From contig NZ_AKWX02000020.1 of assembly GCF_000306115.2 (NCBI RefSeq), forward strand, positions 496,001-560,000: a DNA stretch of 64,000 nucleotides. Direction: 5' to 3'. The notes below the pieces were generated by a model that ran no database searches, was not told the DNA's origin, and worked only from the letters and a program-made list of their open reading frames with translations. How positions within the stretch are numbered: position 1 is the first letter of the stretch; every line of letters starts with the position of its first letter. The DNA is from Leptospira wolffii serovar Khorat str. Khorat-H2. GTDB taxonomy: Bacteria; Spirochaetota; Leptospiria; Leptospirales; Leptospiraceae. A program made the position numbers and the translations under genes. This document shows positions 49,087 to 56,694 of this stretch, one piece after another.

Positions 49087-49902
49087 ATGAAAGAAGAATA
49101 TGATATCTACCAAATCGATGCATTCACCGATTCGTTATTCGCAGGGAATCCGGCCGCAGTCGTCTCTTTAAAAGGAGAATGGTTGCCGGATTCTGTTCTT
49201 TTGAATATCGCAGCGGAAAACAATCTATCTGAGACCGCTTTCTTTCGTTCCCGAAACGAACCGGGAGAATATGATCTGCGTTGGTTCACTCCCGGGGTGG
49301 AAGTGGATCTTTGCGGACATGCGACTCTCGCTACCGCTTTTGCAATCTACGAACTTTCTGCGGGTGGAAAATGCGATACCGACTCGGTTCGCTTTCATAC
49401 CGCTAGCGGGGTCTTGGAAGTATTCCGAGATAAAGATACCTATTTTTTGGATTTTCCTTCTCGAGCTCCTAAGGTATCGAAACATGCCTTGGATCTTTCC
49501 GCTTATTTCAATATCCGACCGTCCTTTGTGGAAGAGGCTCGGGATATACTATTCGTCTTCGAAAAAGAATCGGACATCAGGAATCTGATTCCGAATCATG
49601 ATGCGATCCGAACCTTACCGTTTTTCGCCGCGATCGTAACGGCTCCTGCGGATCCGGATAAACCTTATGATTTCGTTTCCAGATTTTTCGCTCCCGCAAA
49701 AGGAGTGCCCGAGGATCCGGTTACCGGCTCCGCTCATTGCACTTTGATTCCTTATTGGGCTTCTCGTTTGCAAAAGAAAAATCTAGTCGCTTACCAAGCC
49801 TCGCAAAGAGGGGGAGTTTTACTCTGCGAGGATCGCGGAGAAAGAGTAAGAATCGGAGGAAAGGCAAGACTCTTCCTTGAGGGAAAAATTAGATTAGAAT
49901 AA
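49087..49902 (+). CDS. PhzF family isomerase-like protein
   Basis: A 271-residue protein with the PhzF/diaminopimelate-epimerase fold. YQIDAFTDSLFAGNPAAVVSL opens it and NLSETAFFR carries the catalytic Glu. LRWFTPGVEVDLCGHATLATAFA and the mirrored C-terminal motif EDPVTGSAHCTLIPYW then RGGVLLCE follow. Family members isomerise small molecules, as in phenazine synthesis, but most bacterial members have no known substrate. It is alone and convergent with the TetR gene three bases away. Confidence 0.9.
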   Translation: MKEEYDIYQIDAFTDSLFAGNPAAVVSLKGEWLPDSVLLNIAAENNLSETAFFRSRNEPGEYDLRWFTPGVEVDLCGHATLATAFAIYELSAGGKCDTDSVRFHTASGVLEVFRDKDTYFLDFPSRAPKVSKHALDLSAYFNIRPSFVEEARDILFVFEKESDIRNLIPNHDAIRTLPFFAAIVTAPADPDKPYDFVSRFFAPAKGVPEDPVTGSAHCTLIPYWASRLQKKNLVAYQASQRGGVLLCEDRGERVRIGGKARLFLEGKIRLE

Positions 49903-49905
49903 TTT

Positions 49906-50556
49906 CTAACCGCGATTTCTTCCTTTCAATCCGTGGAGTAGAATGTTGAGAATTTTCTCCGCAGCCTCCATCGCATTATTCTTGTCGATTTGTAATACGG
50001 GATTATTCAGTTGATACTCGTTCATCAATACTGAGAAGCCGTGCACAATGGACCAACTCGCGGTCGCCATATCCCTGGGATCGAAATTGGATCCATTATC
50101 CGCCTTACAGGCGAGAATGGTTTCCCAGAGTTTCAAAAAGGATTGTTTTCCGGCTTCCTGAAGTTCGATTAATTCTCCTATAGGCCCTAAATCCGTATGC
50201 CACATAGCTCGGTAATATCCTGGATTTCGAATGCAGAATTCTATATAGGCCATACCGATCTTATGTAGACGATCGAAAGGATCGTCTTTGGAAGCTGCCT
50301 TCTCCGCTTCCGTAAAAGCTTCGGTAATTTTAATAAACCCTTCCTTGCAAATCTCGGCGAGTAAGTCTCTGTGAGAGGGAAAATGTCTATAAGCGGCGGC
50401 ATGACTGACTCCCGCTTCTCTTGCGATTTCTCTGATGGTAAAAGCGGAATCTTTGCTTTCTTCCAATCGATTTAAGGCCAAGGATTTTAAGGTTTCCGCT
50501 AGATTTCCATGGTGGTAGGAGCCTTCCGGTTTCTTTATTTTCTTTTTTGCAGGCAT
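49906..50556 (-). CDS. TetR/AcrR family transcriptional regulator (WHG-domain type)
   Basis: A 216-residue repressor-type protein. The N-terminal HTH reads SAFTIREIAREAGVSHAAAYRHFPSHRDLLAEI. The C-terminal ligand domain contains RAMWHTDLGP and SWSIVHGFSVLMNE, the WHG-type motif. A Lys-rich stretch (MPAKKKIKKPEGSYHHGN) opens it. The frame extends to 50640, but that would cross the operator, so I use the ATG at 50556. It is divergent from a two-gene membrane operon across a strong palindrome that it probably binds, controlling itself and those genes. Confidence 0.88.
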   Translation of the reverse strand: MPAKKKIKKPEGSYHHGNLAETLKSLALNRLEESKDSAFTIREIAREAGVSHAAAYRHFPSHRDLLAEICKEGFIKITEAFTEAEKAASKDDPFDRLHKIGMAYIEFCIRNPGYYRAMWHTDLGPIGELIELQEAGKQSFLKLWETILACKADNGSNFDPRDMATASWSIVHGFSVLMNEYQLNNPVLQIDKNNAMEAAEKILNILLHGLKGRNRG

Positions 50557-50572
50557 AAAAATTTCCAAAAAA

Positions 50573-50611
50573 TGTTGACATTGGTAACATACGGTGTTAC
50601 CAATAGTAACA
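50573..50611. promoter_or_regulatory. Palindromic operator, probable TetR-family binding site, with a -35 box
   Basis: ATTGGTAAC-N7-GTTACCAAT at 50580-50604 is a perfect 9-bp-arm inverted repeat. A flanking TGTT (50573-50576) and AACA (50608-50611) sit symmetrically about the same centre. TTGACA at 50575-50580, a consensus -35 for the plus-strand gene, overlaps its left edge. The site lies 24 bases upstream of the TetR ATG and 70 bases before the divergent gene. Size and symmetry suit a TetR dimer pair. Confidence 0.75.
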
Positions 50612-50673
50612 TTAAGACGTCTTTCCATTTTAGCAAGCATTCCTTTTTAAAAAGAAAAGAATTCGAGGTACTT

Positions 50674-51099
50674 ATGACTCCTGAACTGGTGTTTATGATC
50701 GCAAGCTGTTTCGCGCTTGTAGGTTGGCTTTTGTTGATCCTGATTCCTTGTACTAAGGTAACGGGTCTTTTAGTGAAGAGCGGACTTTGGTCTGCAATTC
50801 TCTCTCTTGGTTATCTGATCATTCTGAGTTTGAATTTCGGACAAGAAGGAGGTTTTCAATCTTTAGCAGCAGTCGCACAGCTATTTTCGAATCCCTGGGT
50901 ACTTCTCGCCGGTTGGATTCATTATCTGGCTTTCGATTTGTTTCTAGGAGTATGGGAAGTCAAGGAGGCGGATGCGCTTGGAATCAGAAGATGGATCCTA
51001 GTTCCTTGCCTTCTTCTGACTTTCCTATTCGGGCCGGTGGGATACTTGATTTTTCAAGTGATTCGGATTGCAAAGGGAGGAAATCGTGCAAGTATCTAA
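50674..51099 (+). CDS. DUF4281 (ABA4-like) membrane protein
   Basis: A 141-residue protein with four hydrophobic segments at about 5-25, 35-55, 70-95 and 110-132. It has the DUF4281/ABA4 pattern: NPWVLLAGWIHYLAFDLFLGVWEVKEA, then FGPVGYLIFQVIR. Plant ABA4 acts in neoxanthin synthesis; the bacterial role is unknown. GAGG lies five bases before the ATG. It is the first gene of an operon facing the TetR gene and overlaps the next gene by 14 bases. Confidence 0.85.
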   Translation: MTPELVFMIASCFALVGWLLLILIPCTKVTGLLVKSGLWSAILSLGYLIILSLNFGQEGGFQSLAAVAQLFSNPWVLLAGWIHYLAFDLFLGVWEVKEADALGIRRWILVPCLLLTFLFGPVGYLIFQVIRIAKGGNRASI

Positions 51100-51895
51100 T
51101 GTTCTTTCTTCCGGAAAATCCAATTCGATAAACGTTCTTACATTATTGAAGGATTTGAACCCTAGGATGTTTTACGTGGGTGTGATCTCTTTCTTAACGG
51201 TTCCTCTGTTCATTCTACTTTCCGTAATCGATATTAGGGAAGTCGTCGGTGTGAACACCTGGATCAAACCGATCAAGTTCGCGATTTCGATCGGAATCTT
51301 TCTTTGGAGCATGGCATGGTATCTGGATCAATTGAAGGAATTTCCCAAGTTTAAAGAAAGGATCGAGAAATATTTTCTTATCTCCTTAAGTGTGGAACTG
51401 ATTCTGATTACGATCCAATCCGCCAGGGGAGTACAATCCCATTTCAATCAATCCTCCCCTTTGGACGGAGCGATTTACAGCATAATGGGGATGTTCATCT
51501 TTCCCATGATACCGGTCGCTATATGGATGGACCATAAATTCGCTCGAATGAAATCCGATTTGGATCCTAGGATAAAAGTGGGGATTCGGTTTTCCTTATG
51601 GATCTTCGCGATTGCATCCGTGGTAGGGGTATTCATGTCGGCGAGGCTCGCACATTCCGTAGGGGTTCCGGACGGAGGACCCGGTTTACCTTTGGTAAAT
51701 TGGAGTCGGAACGGAGGAGATATACGGATTGCGCATTTTTTAGGAATTCATTCTTTGCAAGTTCTTCCTCTAATCTCCTATATCGCCATCCGTAAGAATT
51801 GGAAAACGGCGACCGTTGGAATTTTGTCCTTAGGATTCGGACTTTCCGTTCTTGCAGTCTTCCTACATGCGATGATGGGAAGACCATTGCTTTAA
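51086..51895 (+). CDS. Seven-TM hypothetical membrane protein
   Basis: A 269-residue protein with about seven hydrophobic segments. Between them are recognisable but unassigned motifs: NTWIKPIKFAISIGIFLWSMAWYL, QSARGVQSHFNQSSPLDGAIY, and DIRIAHFLGIHSLQVLPLISYI near the C-terminus. The His-rich loops could bind a metal or cofactor. I do not know the family. The start is GTG at 51086 behind GGGAGGAAATC. It is co-transcribed with DUF4281 and followed by a strong terminator. Confidence 0.8.
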   Translation: MQVSNVLSSGKSNSINVLTLLKDLNPRMFYVGVISFLTVPLFILLSVIDIREVVGVNTWIKPIKFAISIGIFLWSMAWYLDQLKEFPKFKERIEKYFLISLSVELILITIQSARGVQSHFNQSSPLDGAIYSIMGMFIFPMIPVAIWMDHKFARMKSDLDPRIKVGIRFSLWIFAIASVVGVFMSARLAHSVGVPDGGPGLPLVNWSRNGGDIRIAHFLGIHSLQVLPLISYIAIRKNWKTATVGILSLGFGLSVLAVFLHAMMGRPLL

Positions 51896-51917
51896 TCCGG
51901 ATTGTCGAAACCTGTCA

Positions 51918-51963
51918 TCAAATCCCGAGCGAATCTAAGAATTCGTTCGGGATTTTTATTTTT
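51918..51963 (+). terminator. Rho-independent terminator after the TetR-facing operon
   Basis: AATCCCGA-g-CGAAT and ATTCG-t-TCGGGATT form a 13-bp stem with one mismatch and a short loop, followed by TTTATTTTT. It ends the DUF4281 operon. It also shows that the frame running from 51799 into DUF1801 is not translated from so far upstream. Confidence 0.85.
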
Positions 51964-52017
51964 CTTAGGATAAAAGAAGGATCGATCGGATATCTGTCGG
52001 ATCGGAACCTCGGAAGA

Positions 52018-52503
52018 ATGGGAAATTTACAGAGTCCGAAATCCGGTAAAAGATCCGAGGCCGAAAATCTCAAAATCATCGAGGAAATTCTAAAACCCCA
52101 TCCTGGAAACATTCTGAAGATAGTCGGCGAACTTAGGAAAAAGATCTCTTCTTTCTTTCCGGAATGGGAGGAGAGAGGATATCCTGTCTGGAAGGCGATA
52201 GGATTCCGGGACCCGAAACAAGGATATGTCTGCGGGATTTTTCCTTTTTCGGAAAGAGTGCAATTGATTTTCGAATGGGGAGTCTTATTTACGGACCCTA
52301 AAAAGAAATTGAAGGGAGAGACCAAACAGATTCGATATCTGGAATATTCTTCTTTGAATGAAATAGATTCGGAGTTGATTTTGTATTATTTGAGACAGTC
52401 TTTGGAACTTCCTCCGGGAAAGAAGGAGAAAGAATTCATTATCTCGGATCGCATTTCCAAGTCTCGCCCACCGAGTAAAAAGAAATCTAAAAGGAAAACG
52501 TAA
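52018..52503 (+). CDS. DUF1801 domain protein
   Basis: A 161-residue protein. The central part, LRKKISSFFPEWEERGYPVWKAIGFRDPKQGYVCGIFPFSERVQLIFEWGVLFTDPKKKLKGET, is the DUF1801 (YdhG-like) pattern. The C-terminus is strongly basic (SRPPSKKKSKRKT). The function is unknown; some members are implicated in metal or iron handling. The ATG at 52018 follows GGAAG. Its stop overlaps the next start by one base (TAATG), so it is coupled to the YnfA-like gene. Confidence 0.82.
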   Translation: MGNLQSPKSGKRSEAENLKIIEEILKPHPGNILKIVGELRKKISSFFPEWEERGYPVWKAIGFRDPKQGYVCGIFPFSERVQLIFEWGVLFTDPKKKLKGETKQIRYLEYSSLNEIDSELILYYLRQSLELPPGKKEKEFIISDRISKSRPPSKKKSKRKT

Positions 52504-52829
52504 TGGAATATCTGCAATCGATCGCCATTTTTATTTTAGCCGGGTTCTGCGAGATCGGGGGAGGATATTTGGTCTGGTTATGGTATCGGGAAGGTAAACC
52601 GTTATATTATATGATCCTGGGGGGAATCGTACTTGCTGCTTACGGATTAGTGGCCGCTTTGCAAACTTCCTCCTTCGGAAGAGTCTACGCCACTTATGGA
52701 GGATTTTTCATCCTTATGTCTTTGGTCTGGGCATGGAAGGTAGACGGATTTCAACCGGACCGTTACGATATCATCGGATCCTTTGTCGCCTTATTGGGCG
52801 TCGGGATCATCTATTATGCTCCCCGTTAG
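52503..52829 (+). CDS. YnfA/UPF0060 family membrane protein
   Basis: A 108-residue protein with four transmembrane segments. The family hallmark FILAGFCEIGGGYLVWLWYREGKP opens it, GFFILMSLVWAWKVDGFQPDRYDIIGSFVALLGVGIIYY closes it, and YATYGG lies between. Members resemble small multidrug-resistance exporters, but transport has not been shown for most. The ATG overlaps the DUF1801 stop. Confidence 0.92.
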   Translation: MEYLQSIAIFILAGFCEIGGGYLVWLWYREGKPLYYMILGGIVLAAYGLVAALQTSSFGRVYATYGGFFILMSLVWAWKVDGFQPDRYDIIGSFVALLGVGIIYYAPR

Positions 52830-52833
52830 GAAT

Positions 52834-53172
52834 TTAACCTCTTTCCGTTCCGTAATAGAATTTTCCCTGTTTACGTATTAGATTTCGAGTGATCAAACCT
52901 TCTGCGATGATAAGTAATCCCTGTGCGGCCGCTTTCTTTTTCTCTTCCGGAATATCGTTTTGTTTCGCCATCAATTCATGAACGAAGGCTCTTCGTTTCG
53001 GTTCCATAACTCCTAACATAGAGCCGCAGACTTTTTTATCTCCGATTAGGAAAGCGAGAGCCAGAGTTTGGGGAGGGGTCTCGTTGCAAAGATAGTATAA
53101 GGCCAGGTTATCGAAGAAGGACAATTCTTCGAAGGACTTCAGGGTTAATTCTTCCTTTTCTTCTCCGCTCAT
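52834..53172 (-). CDS. Small helical protein of unknown function
   Basis: A 112-residue soluble, mostly helical protein, not recognised. It opens with acidic residues (MSGEEKEELTLKSFEELSF), has TPPQTLALAFLIGDKKVCGSMLGVM in the middle and a basic end. Its ATG overlaps the stop of the M32 carboxypeptidase gene by four bases (ATGA), so it is translationally coupled to it. Confidence 0.7.
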   Translation of the reverse strand: MSGEEKEELTLKSFEELSFFDNLALYYLCNETPPQTLALAFLIGDKKVCGSMLGVMEPKRRAFVHELMAKQNDIPEEKKKAAAQGLLIIAEGLITRNLIRKQGKFYYGTERG

Positions 53173-54725
53173 TCGTATTGCTCCTCGATTTTTCTTCCTA
53201 AATATTCTACCAGATATTTGGAGTTCGGATCCTCTCCGGTGGCTTCCCGTATCAGGTCCTTGGCATCCAGACTTCTGCCCTTGCTATGTACGTTTTTTCT
53301 AAGCCAATCCAAGAGGGAAGAAGTTTCCATTTTCTTAAGCTTAGATAGGAAATCGGGATTTTGTTTGAGGAAGGCGGAATATAACTGGGCCGCATAAATG
53401 TTTCCTAGTGAGTAGGTGGGAAAATAACCGAAGGCTCCCCCGCTCCAATGCACATCTTGTAGGAAGCCTTGGGAATCGTCGGGAACGGATACGCCGAGCA
53501 ATTCCTTCATACCTTCTTTCCAGGCGTTTGAAATCCCGGAGACCGGCAGTTCTTTTTTAAAAACGGCCCTTTCGATCTGGAAGCGGAGGATCACATGAAG
53601 GTTATAGGTGATTTGATCCGCCTCCACGCGAATCAGGGAAGGCTTGGATTGGTTCACATAAGAATATAATTTAGAAAAAGGTAAAGAAGACTCCGATAGT
53701 TTCAGCTTTTCGAGAAGAATGGGATAGAGTCCTTCCCAAAACTCCTTCGATCTTCCCACCTGGTTTTCCCAGAGGCGACTTTGGGATTCATGGAGACCTA
53801 AAGAGGCGGAATCTTTTAAAGGAGAAGGTCCTCCGGAGATTAAGGAAATTCCGGCTTCATAGAGTGCATGTCCCGTTTCGTGAAGAACGGAATATACCGA
53901 GGAGAGAGGGTCCGATTCTTCGTAGCGCGTAGTGATTCTCTTATCGTAGGAACCTAGAGAAGTAGAGAACGGATGAGCGCTAGGATCCAAACGAAAATCG
54001 GATTCGGGAAGTCCTAGAAGAACGGGAAGCCCCTGATTGAAAAGTTCTTGGGAGGAAACCGGAAAAGTTCCTACAAAGGGAGATGGAGCGTCCTTGGCCT
54101 TGGCGAGGAGTGGAACCAAGGATTTACGTAGATCCCGGAAGAGCGTTTCTAATTCCGAGGCCCGAGCGCCGGGTTCGTATTCTTCTAAGAGTGCGTCGTA
54201 AGCTTCCGTATCATAACCGAAGAAATCCGATTTTTGAAAAACCAAATCGATGATTTTAGATAAAACGGGGAGAAAAGAAGCCGCATCGTTTTTCTTTCTG
54301 GCTTCGGCCCAAACGGAATGTGCTTGGCTGGTCGTTTTGGAAAATTCCTCCACCCAGGAAAGAGGCAGACAGGCGGAGCGATCTAAATCTTTGAATAGAA
54401 GTTGCAATTCCCTTTCTCTCAGGGGTTTGCCGGGAAGAGATTTGCGTTCGTTTTCTTCTTTGGCTTTTTCCGCCAAACCTCTAAAAGAATCCGAAACGAA
54501 CATTTGGTGAGCCATACCGGACAAGAGACTCAACTGGTCTCCTCTTTCGGCCTGGGCGTTTTTAGGAATGGCGACTTCCATATCCCAATGAAGAACGCTT
54601 ACGGCGTTTCTCAGGTGGTAGATTTTTTTGAATTCTTCACGGTAAGCAAAAAAAGCCGGAAGTTCCTTTTCCCATAAATTCAGCTCGGATTCCCACATAC
54701 AAAAATCACTCTTTTCGATTGACAT
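53169..54725 (-). CDS. M32 family carboxypeptidase (Taq-type)
   Basis: A 518-residue zinc carboxypeptidase. The active site is SVLHETGHALYEAG near 280 (HExxH), followed about 25 residues on by the Glu-bearing GLHESQSRLWENQVGRS. The N-terminal lid region LRNAVSVLHWDMEVAIPKNAQAERGDQLSLLS and the C-terminal VHWSGGAFGYFPTYSLGN are typical. It trims C-terminal residues from peptides in the cytoplasm. The frame is open to 54734; the ATG at 54725 is preferred. It is divergent from the tRNA-Gly gene. Confidence 0.93.
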   Translation of the reverse strand: MSIEKSDFCMWESELNLWEKELPAFFAYREEFKKIYHLRNAVSVLHWDMEVAIPKNAQAERGDQLSLLSGMAHQMFVSDSFRGLAEKAKEENERKSLPGKPLRERELQLLFKDLDRSACLPLSWVEEFSKTTSQAHSVWAEARKKNDAASFLPVLSKIIDLVFQKSDFFGYDTEAYDALLEEYEPGARASELETLFRDLRKSLVPLLAKAKDAPSPFVGTFPVSSQELFNQGLPVLLGLPESDFRLDPSAHPFSTSLGSYDKRITTRYEESDPLSSVYSVLHETGHALYEAGISLISGGPSPLKDSASLGLHESQSRLWENQVGRSKEFWEGLYPILLEKLKLSESSLPFSKLYSYVNQSKPSLIRVEADQITYNLHVILRFQIERAVFKKELPVSGISNAWKEGMKELLGVSVPDDSQGFLQDVHWSGGAFGYFPTYSLGNIYAAQLYSAFLKQNPDFLSKLKKMETSSLLDWLRKNVHSKGRSLDAKDLIREATGEDPNSKYLVEYLGRKIEEQYE

Positions 54726-54760
54726 CTCGCCCACCAGCCAAAAACTGACTGTATCCTATC

Positions 54761-54832
54761 GCGGGCATGGTGTAATGGCTAGCACCGTAGCCTTCCAAGC
54801 TTCTAGTGAGGGTTCGAGTCCCTCTGCCCGCA
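54761..54832 (+). tRNA. tRNA-Gly (anticodon UCC)
   Basis: Acceptor arm GCGGGCA/TGCCCGC, anticodon loop CTTCCAA (anticodon TCC), T-arm AGGGT/CCCTC with loop TCGAGTC. The anticodon stem has one mismatch. CCA is not encoded. The AT-rich insert begins about 100 bases downstream, so this tRNA is a candidate integration site, but I found no direct repeat of its 3' end. Confidence 0.93.
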
Positions 54833-54942
54833 AAAATTTCCCTTACAACTCAATCAAATTTATAACCTTGTTCATATCTTGAGGGCTCGAACGGTTTCGG
54901 TAGAAAGCCTTCATAGTGATCCGTAGAGAGCGTCAATGAACG

Positions 54943-55212
54943 CTACCTGAGGCCGCCCCCATTAGGCGCAGCTGACGAACCGGTTAGCTCCATCAATTCA
55001 ATTACTGCGAGAAGAGCGAGACCAATCGCGGCAAGAACTGCAACTATTTCGCTAAATATTACAAAGGTGATTCCAACAGTCATATTGAATATCTCTTCTA
55101 TAATCGTAGACATCGCTATGTCACCTCCTAAGACTTCCGCCATCGCCTCTAATTCAATTGCAGCCGGAATCCCTGCAAATAAGGCGTATGATGCAGTTAT
55201 GGCAGTAAACAT
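54943..55212 (-). CDS. Small hydrophobic peptide with LGGD motif, two predicted membrane segments
   Basis: An 89-residue protein, not recognised. Residues 1-27 (ITASYALFAGIPAAIELEAM) end in LGGD at 28-31. A hydrophobic region follows with two likely membrane helices, about 44-60 and 58-77 (the second VLAAIGLALLAVIELMELTG), then a Gly-rich tail APNGGGLR. The stretch IELEAMAEVLGG loosely fits double-glycine leader peptides, but the hydrophobic N-terminus does not. Holin-like or bacteriocin-like roles are possible and unproven. AGGA precedes the ATG. The last gene of a three-gene AT-rich unit; a relative lies at 56364-56651. Confidence 0.65.
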   Translation of the reverse strand: MFTAITASYALFAGIPAAIELEAMAEVLGGDIAMSTIIEEIFNMTVGITFVIFSEIVAVLAAIGLALLAVIELMELTGSSAAPNGGGLR

Positions 55213-55220
55213 TTCCTATC

Positions 55221-55346
55221 CTATATACAAATATTCTCGGTTTCGAGTGATAGCTTTTCCAAAATCACTTCTTTGGATAATCCACATCCTTGTACCATGA
55301 TTTCTTGAATACGTTGCACCGCTTGAGTATTTCCCTTACTTTTCAT
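55221..55346 (-). CDS. 41-residue ORF between lipoprotein and hydrophobic peptide genes
   Basis: A short frame from ATG at 55346 to TAG, encoding a 41-residue protein that begins MKSKGNTQAVQRIQEIMVQG and ends with SLETENICI. It is helical and charged, with two cysteines. Its ATG overlaps the last 11 bases of the lipoprotein gene, and its stop is 8 bases before the start of the hydrophobic peptide gene. This tight fit in both directions supports it as a real gene. No function can be read from it. Confidence 0.5.
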   Translation of the reverse strand: MKSKGNTQAVQRIQEIMVQGCGLSKEVILEKLSLETENICI

Positions 55347-55980
55347 TCCTCTTATATTCTAATTCTTGTTCAAAACCAACTGGACCATATAGCATCAAGA
55401 ACAATGGTAATAAAGGGCCGCTTGTCCAAAGAGCCAGTGTATTTGAACCAGATACCTTATGATCACTGACCTTAAAAGAGAGGGTAGTAGAGCCTTTTTC
55501 AATTATCATTTTCGGACATATAAGTCGAAATCTCTGTATTCGATCCAGTCCGCATTTCGAATCCGTATACTCTTTGAAAACCTCCCTCCCCCCTACAATT
55601 TCCACGGAATATCCAAAAAATATAGTTAAGTAAGCAGAATTATAATTCCAAAATGCAAGACTAGTAGACTCTAAACTTAACATGCCGAAGAATTCTCCCG
55701 TTGGCATTCCATCGAATTGCACGGTATTCGAGCTGGTTATACCGTAGATTTTGGTAAAATATCCTAAGCAATTGTTAGGGTTTACACAATGAGGCACATC
55801 CTTAAAGATTTTAAATATGTATTTTATATTTTCTGTGGAATTATCAAATCGAATATAGAACTTACTTTTTTGCGCTACGTTGTAGTCAGATTTATACTTA
55901 TCGGTTATATCGACATTAACCGCTGATGCACAACCCATCAAAAAGAAGGTAAAAGTTAGGATTGAAATATTGATATTCAT
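55336..55980 (-). CDS. AT-rich lipoprotein of unknown function
   Basis: A 214-residue protein. ILTFTFFLMGCASA is a lipobox with Cys at residue 17. The mature part contains paired cysteines (HCVNPNNCLGYF; SKCGLDR and LICPKM) and a hydrophobic stretch near the end, SGPLLPLFLMLYGPVGFEQE. I do not recognise the family. Codon use is visibly richer in A/T at third positions than in the flanking genes, a sign of transfer. It leads the unit with the 41-residue ORF and the 89-residue peptide. Confidence 0.7.
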   Translation of the reverse strand: MNINISILTFTFFLMGCASAVNVDITDKYKSDYNVAQKSKFYIRFDNSTENIKYIFKIFKDVPHCVNPNNCLGYFTKIYGITSSNTVQFDGMPTGEFFGMLSLESTSLAFWNYNSAYLTIFFGYSVEIVGGREVFKEYTDSKCGLDRIQRFRLICPKMIIEKGSTTLSFKVSDHKVSGSNTLALWTSGPLLPLFLMLYGPVGFEQELEYKRNEK

Positions 55981-56363
55981 TAGATTGTTCTTAGGATTAA
56001 TTCCTTTAACGTTATGCAGTCGTGCCTCTTAATCCGATGGAAGCGATATTGCATAAAAACGTCAAATTTTCAAAAGCTTCATTCTTGAAAAGATATGCTA
56101 ATGAGAAATATACGAGCCATATCAAACTTCCAATTCCAAAGTTAGGCTTTCTATATTTCCGTTTATCATTATTTTTTTTTAAAATTCTCCTGAAAGAATT
56201 TCAAGACTCAAAAAATAATCGCGAACAAGAGAATTAAAAAACCTAACTTTAGCATAAAATCGAATCTTAATTAATCAAGGAAAATAACTTAATTCAGCAT
56301 TCCCAGGGTGACCGGATAAAGTTGATATTAAAAGTATACCAATAATAATTAAGAGTTTAATTA
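55981..56363. other. AT-rich intergenic stretch inside the insert
   Basis: About 380 bases with long A/T runs. A 71-codon plus-strand frame at 56022-56237 exists but has no ribosome-binding site and a composition expected from AT-rich noncoding DNA, so I leave it out. A promoter for the lipoprotein unit should lie in the first 100 bases, but no clear pair of hexamers stands out. Presence of other elements cannot be judged by eye. Confidence 0.5.
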
Positions 56364-56651
56364 TCAGCTACTTGGCCCCATTCCTCCGCCAGTACCCCCA
56401 AACATTCCGCCGGAAGACCAACCAGCCCAGCCCGTCGCTTTGCTTAATTCCAAAACAGCCATTAAGGCCAGTCCTATTCCACCAACGACCATTAGTGCTT
56501 CGCCTAAAGCAGTTCCTCCGATGAATTCTCCCACAGATTGAAGAATTTTTAAAGGTAGAGGTTTATATGGTACCCATGCTCCGAAAAGTCCCCATTGCGG
56601 AAGTAATACCCCAGATAAGAAAAGGGCATCCCCGCCTAAAGTAAAACGTAA
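56364..56651 (-). pseudogene. Relative of the LGGD hydrophobic peptide, apparently lacking its 5' end
   Basis: An open frame of 95 residues runs from a stop at 56652-56654 to TGA at 56364-56366. It contains LGGDALFLSG near its start, a helix LMVVGGIGLALMAVLELSKATG and a Gly/Trp-rich tail. LGGD, IGLALMAVLEL and the Gly-rich end align with LGGD, IGLALLAVIEL and the tail of the 89-residue peptide. No ATG, GTG or TTG precedes LGGD, so the first 27 residues are missing. The only early starts would drop the LGGD. It may be a decayed or truncated copy, or use an unusual start. Confidence 0.5.
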
Positions 56652-56694
56652 CTAGGTTATAAGATCTAAATTCTCTTCATCGCCCCTTGCCAAA

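Noticed and set aside
54943..55212. Firm call as a double-glycine bacteriocin precursor
   Set aside because: The LGGD motif and a partial leader match are suggestive, but the hydrophobic leader and lack of a peptidase-containing ABC transporter nearby do not support a firm call.
56022..56237. 71-residue ORF in the AT-rich insert
   Set aside because: No ribosome-binding site, Lys/Phe-rich composition as expected by chance in AT-rich DNA, and no recognisable domain. It could still be real; conservation would decide.
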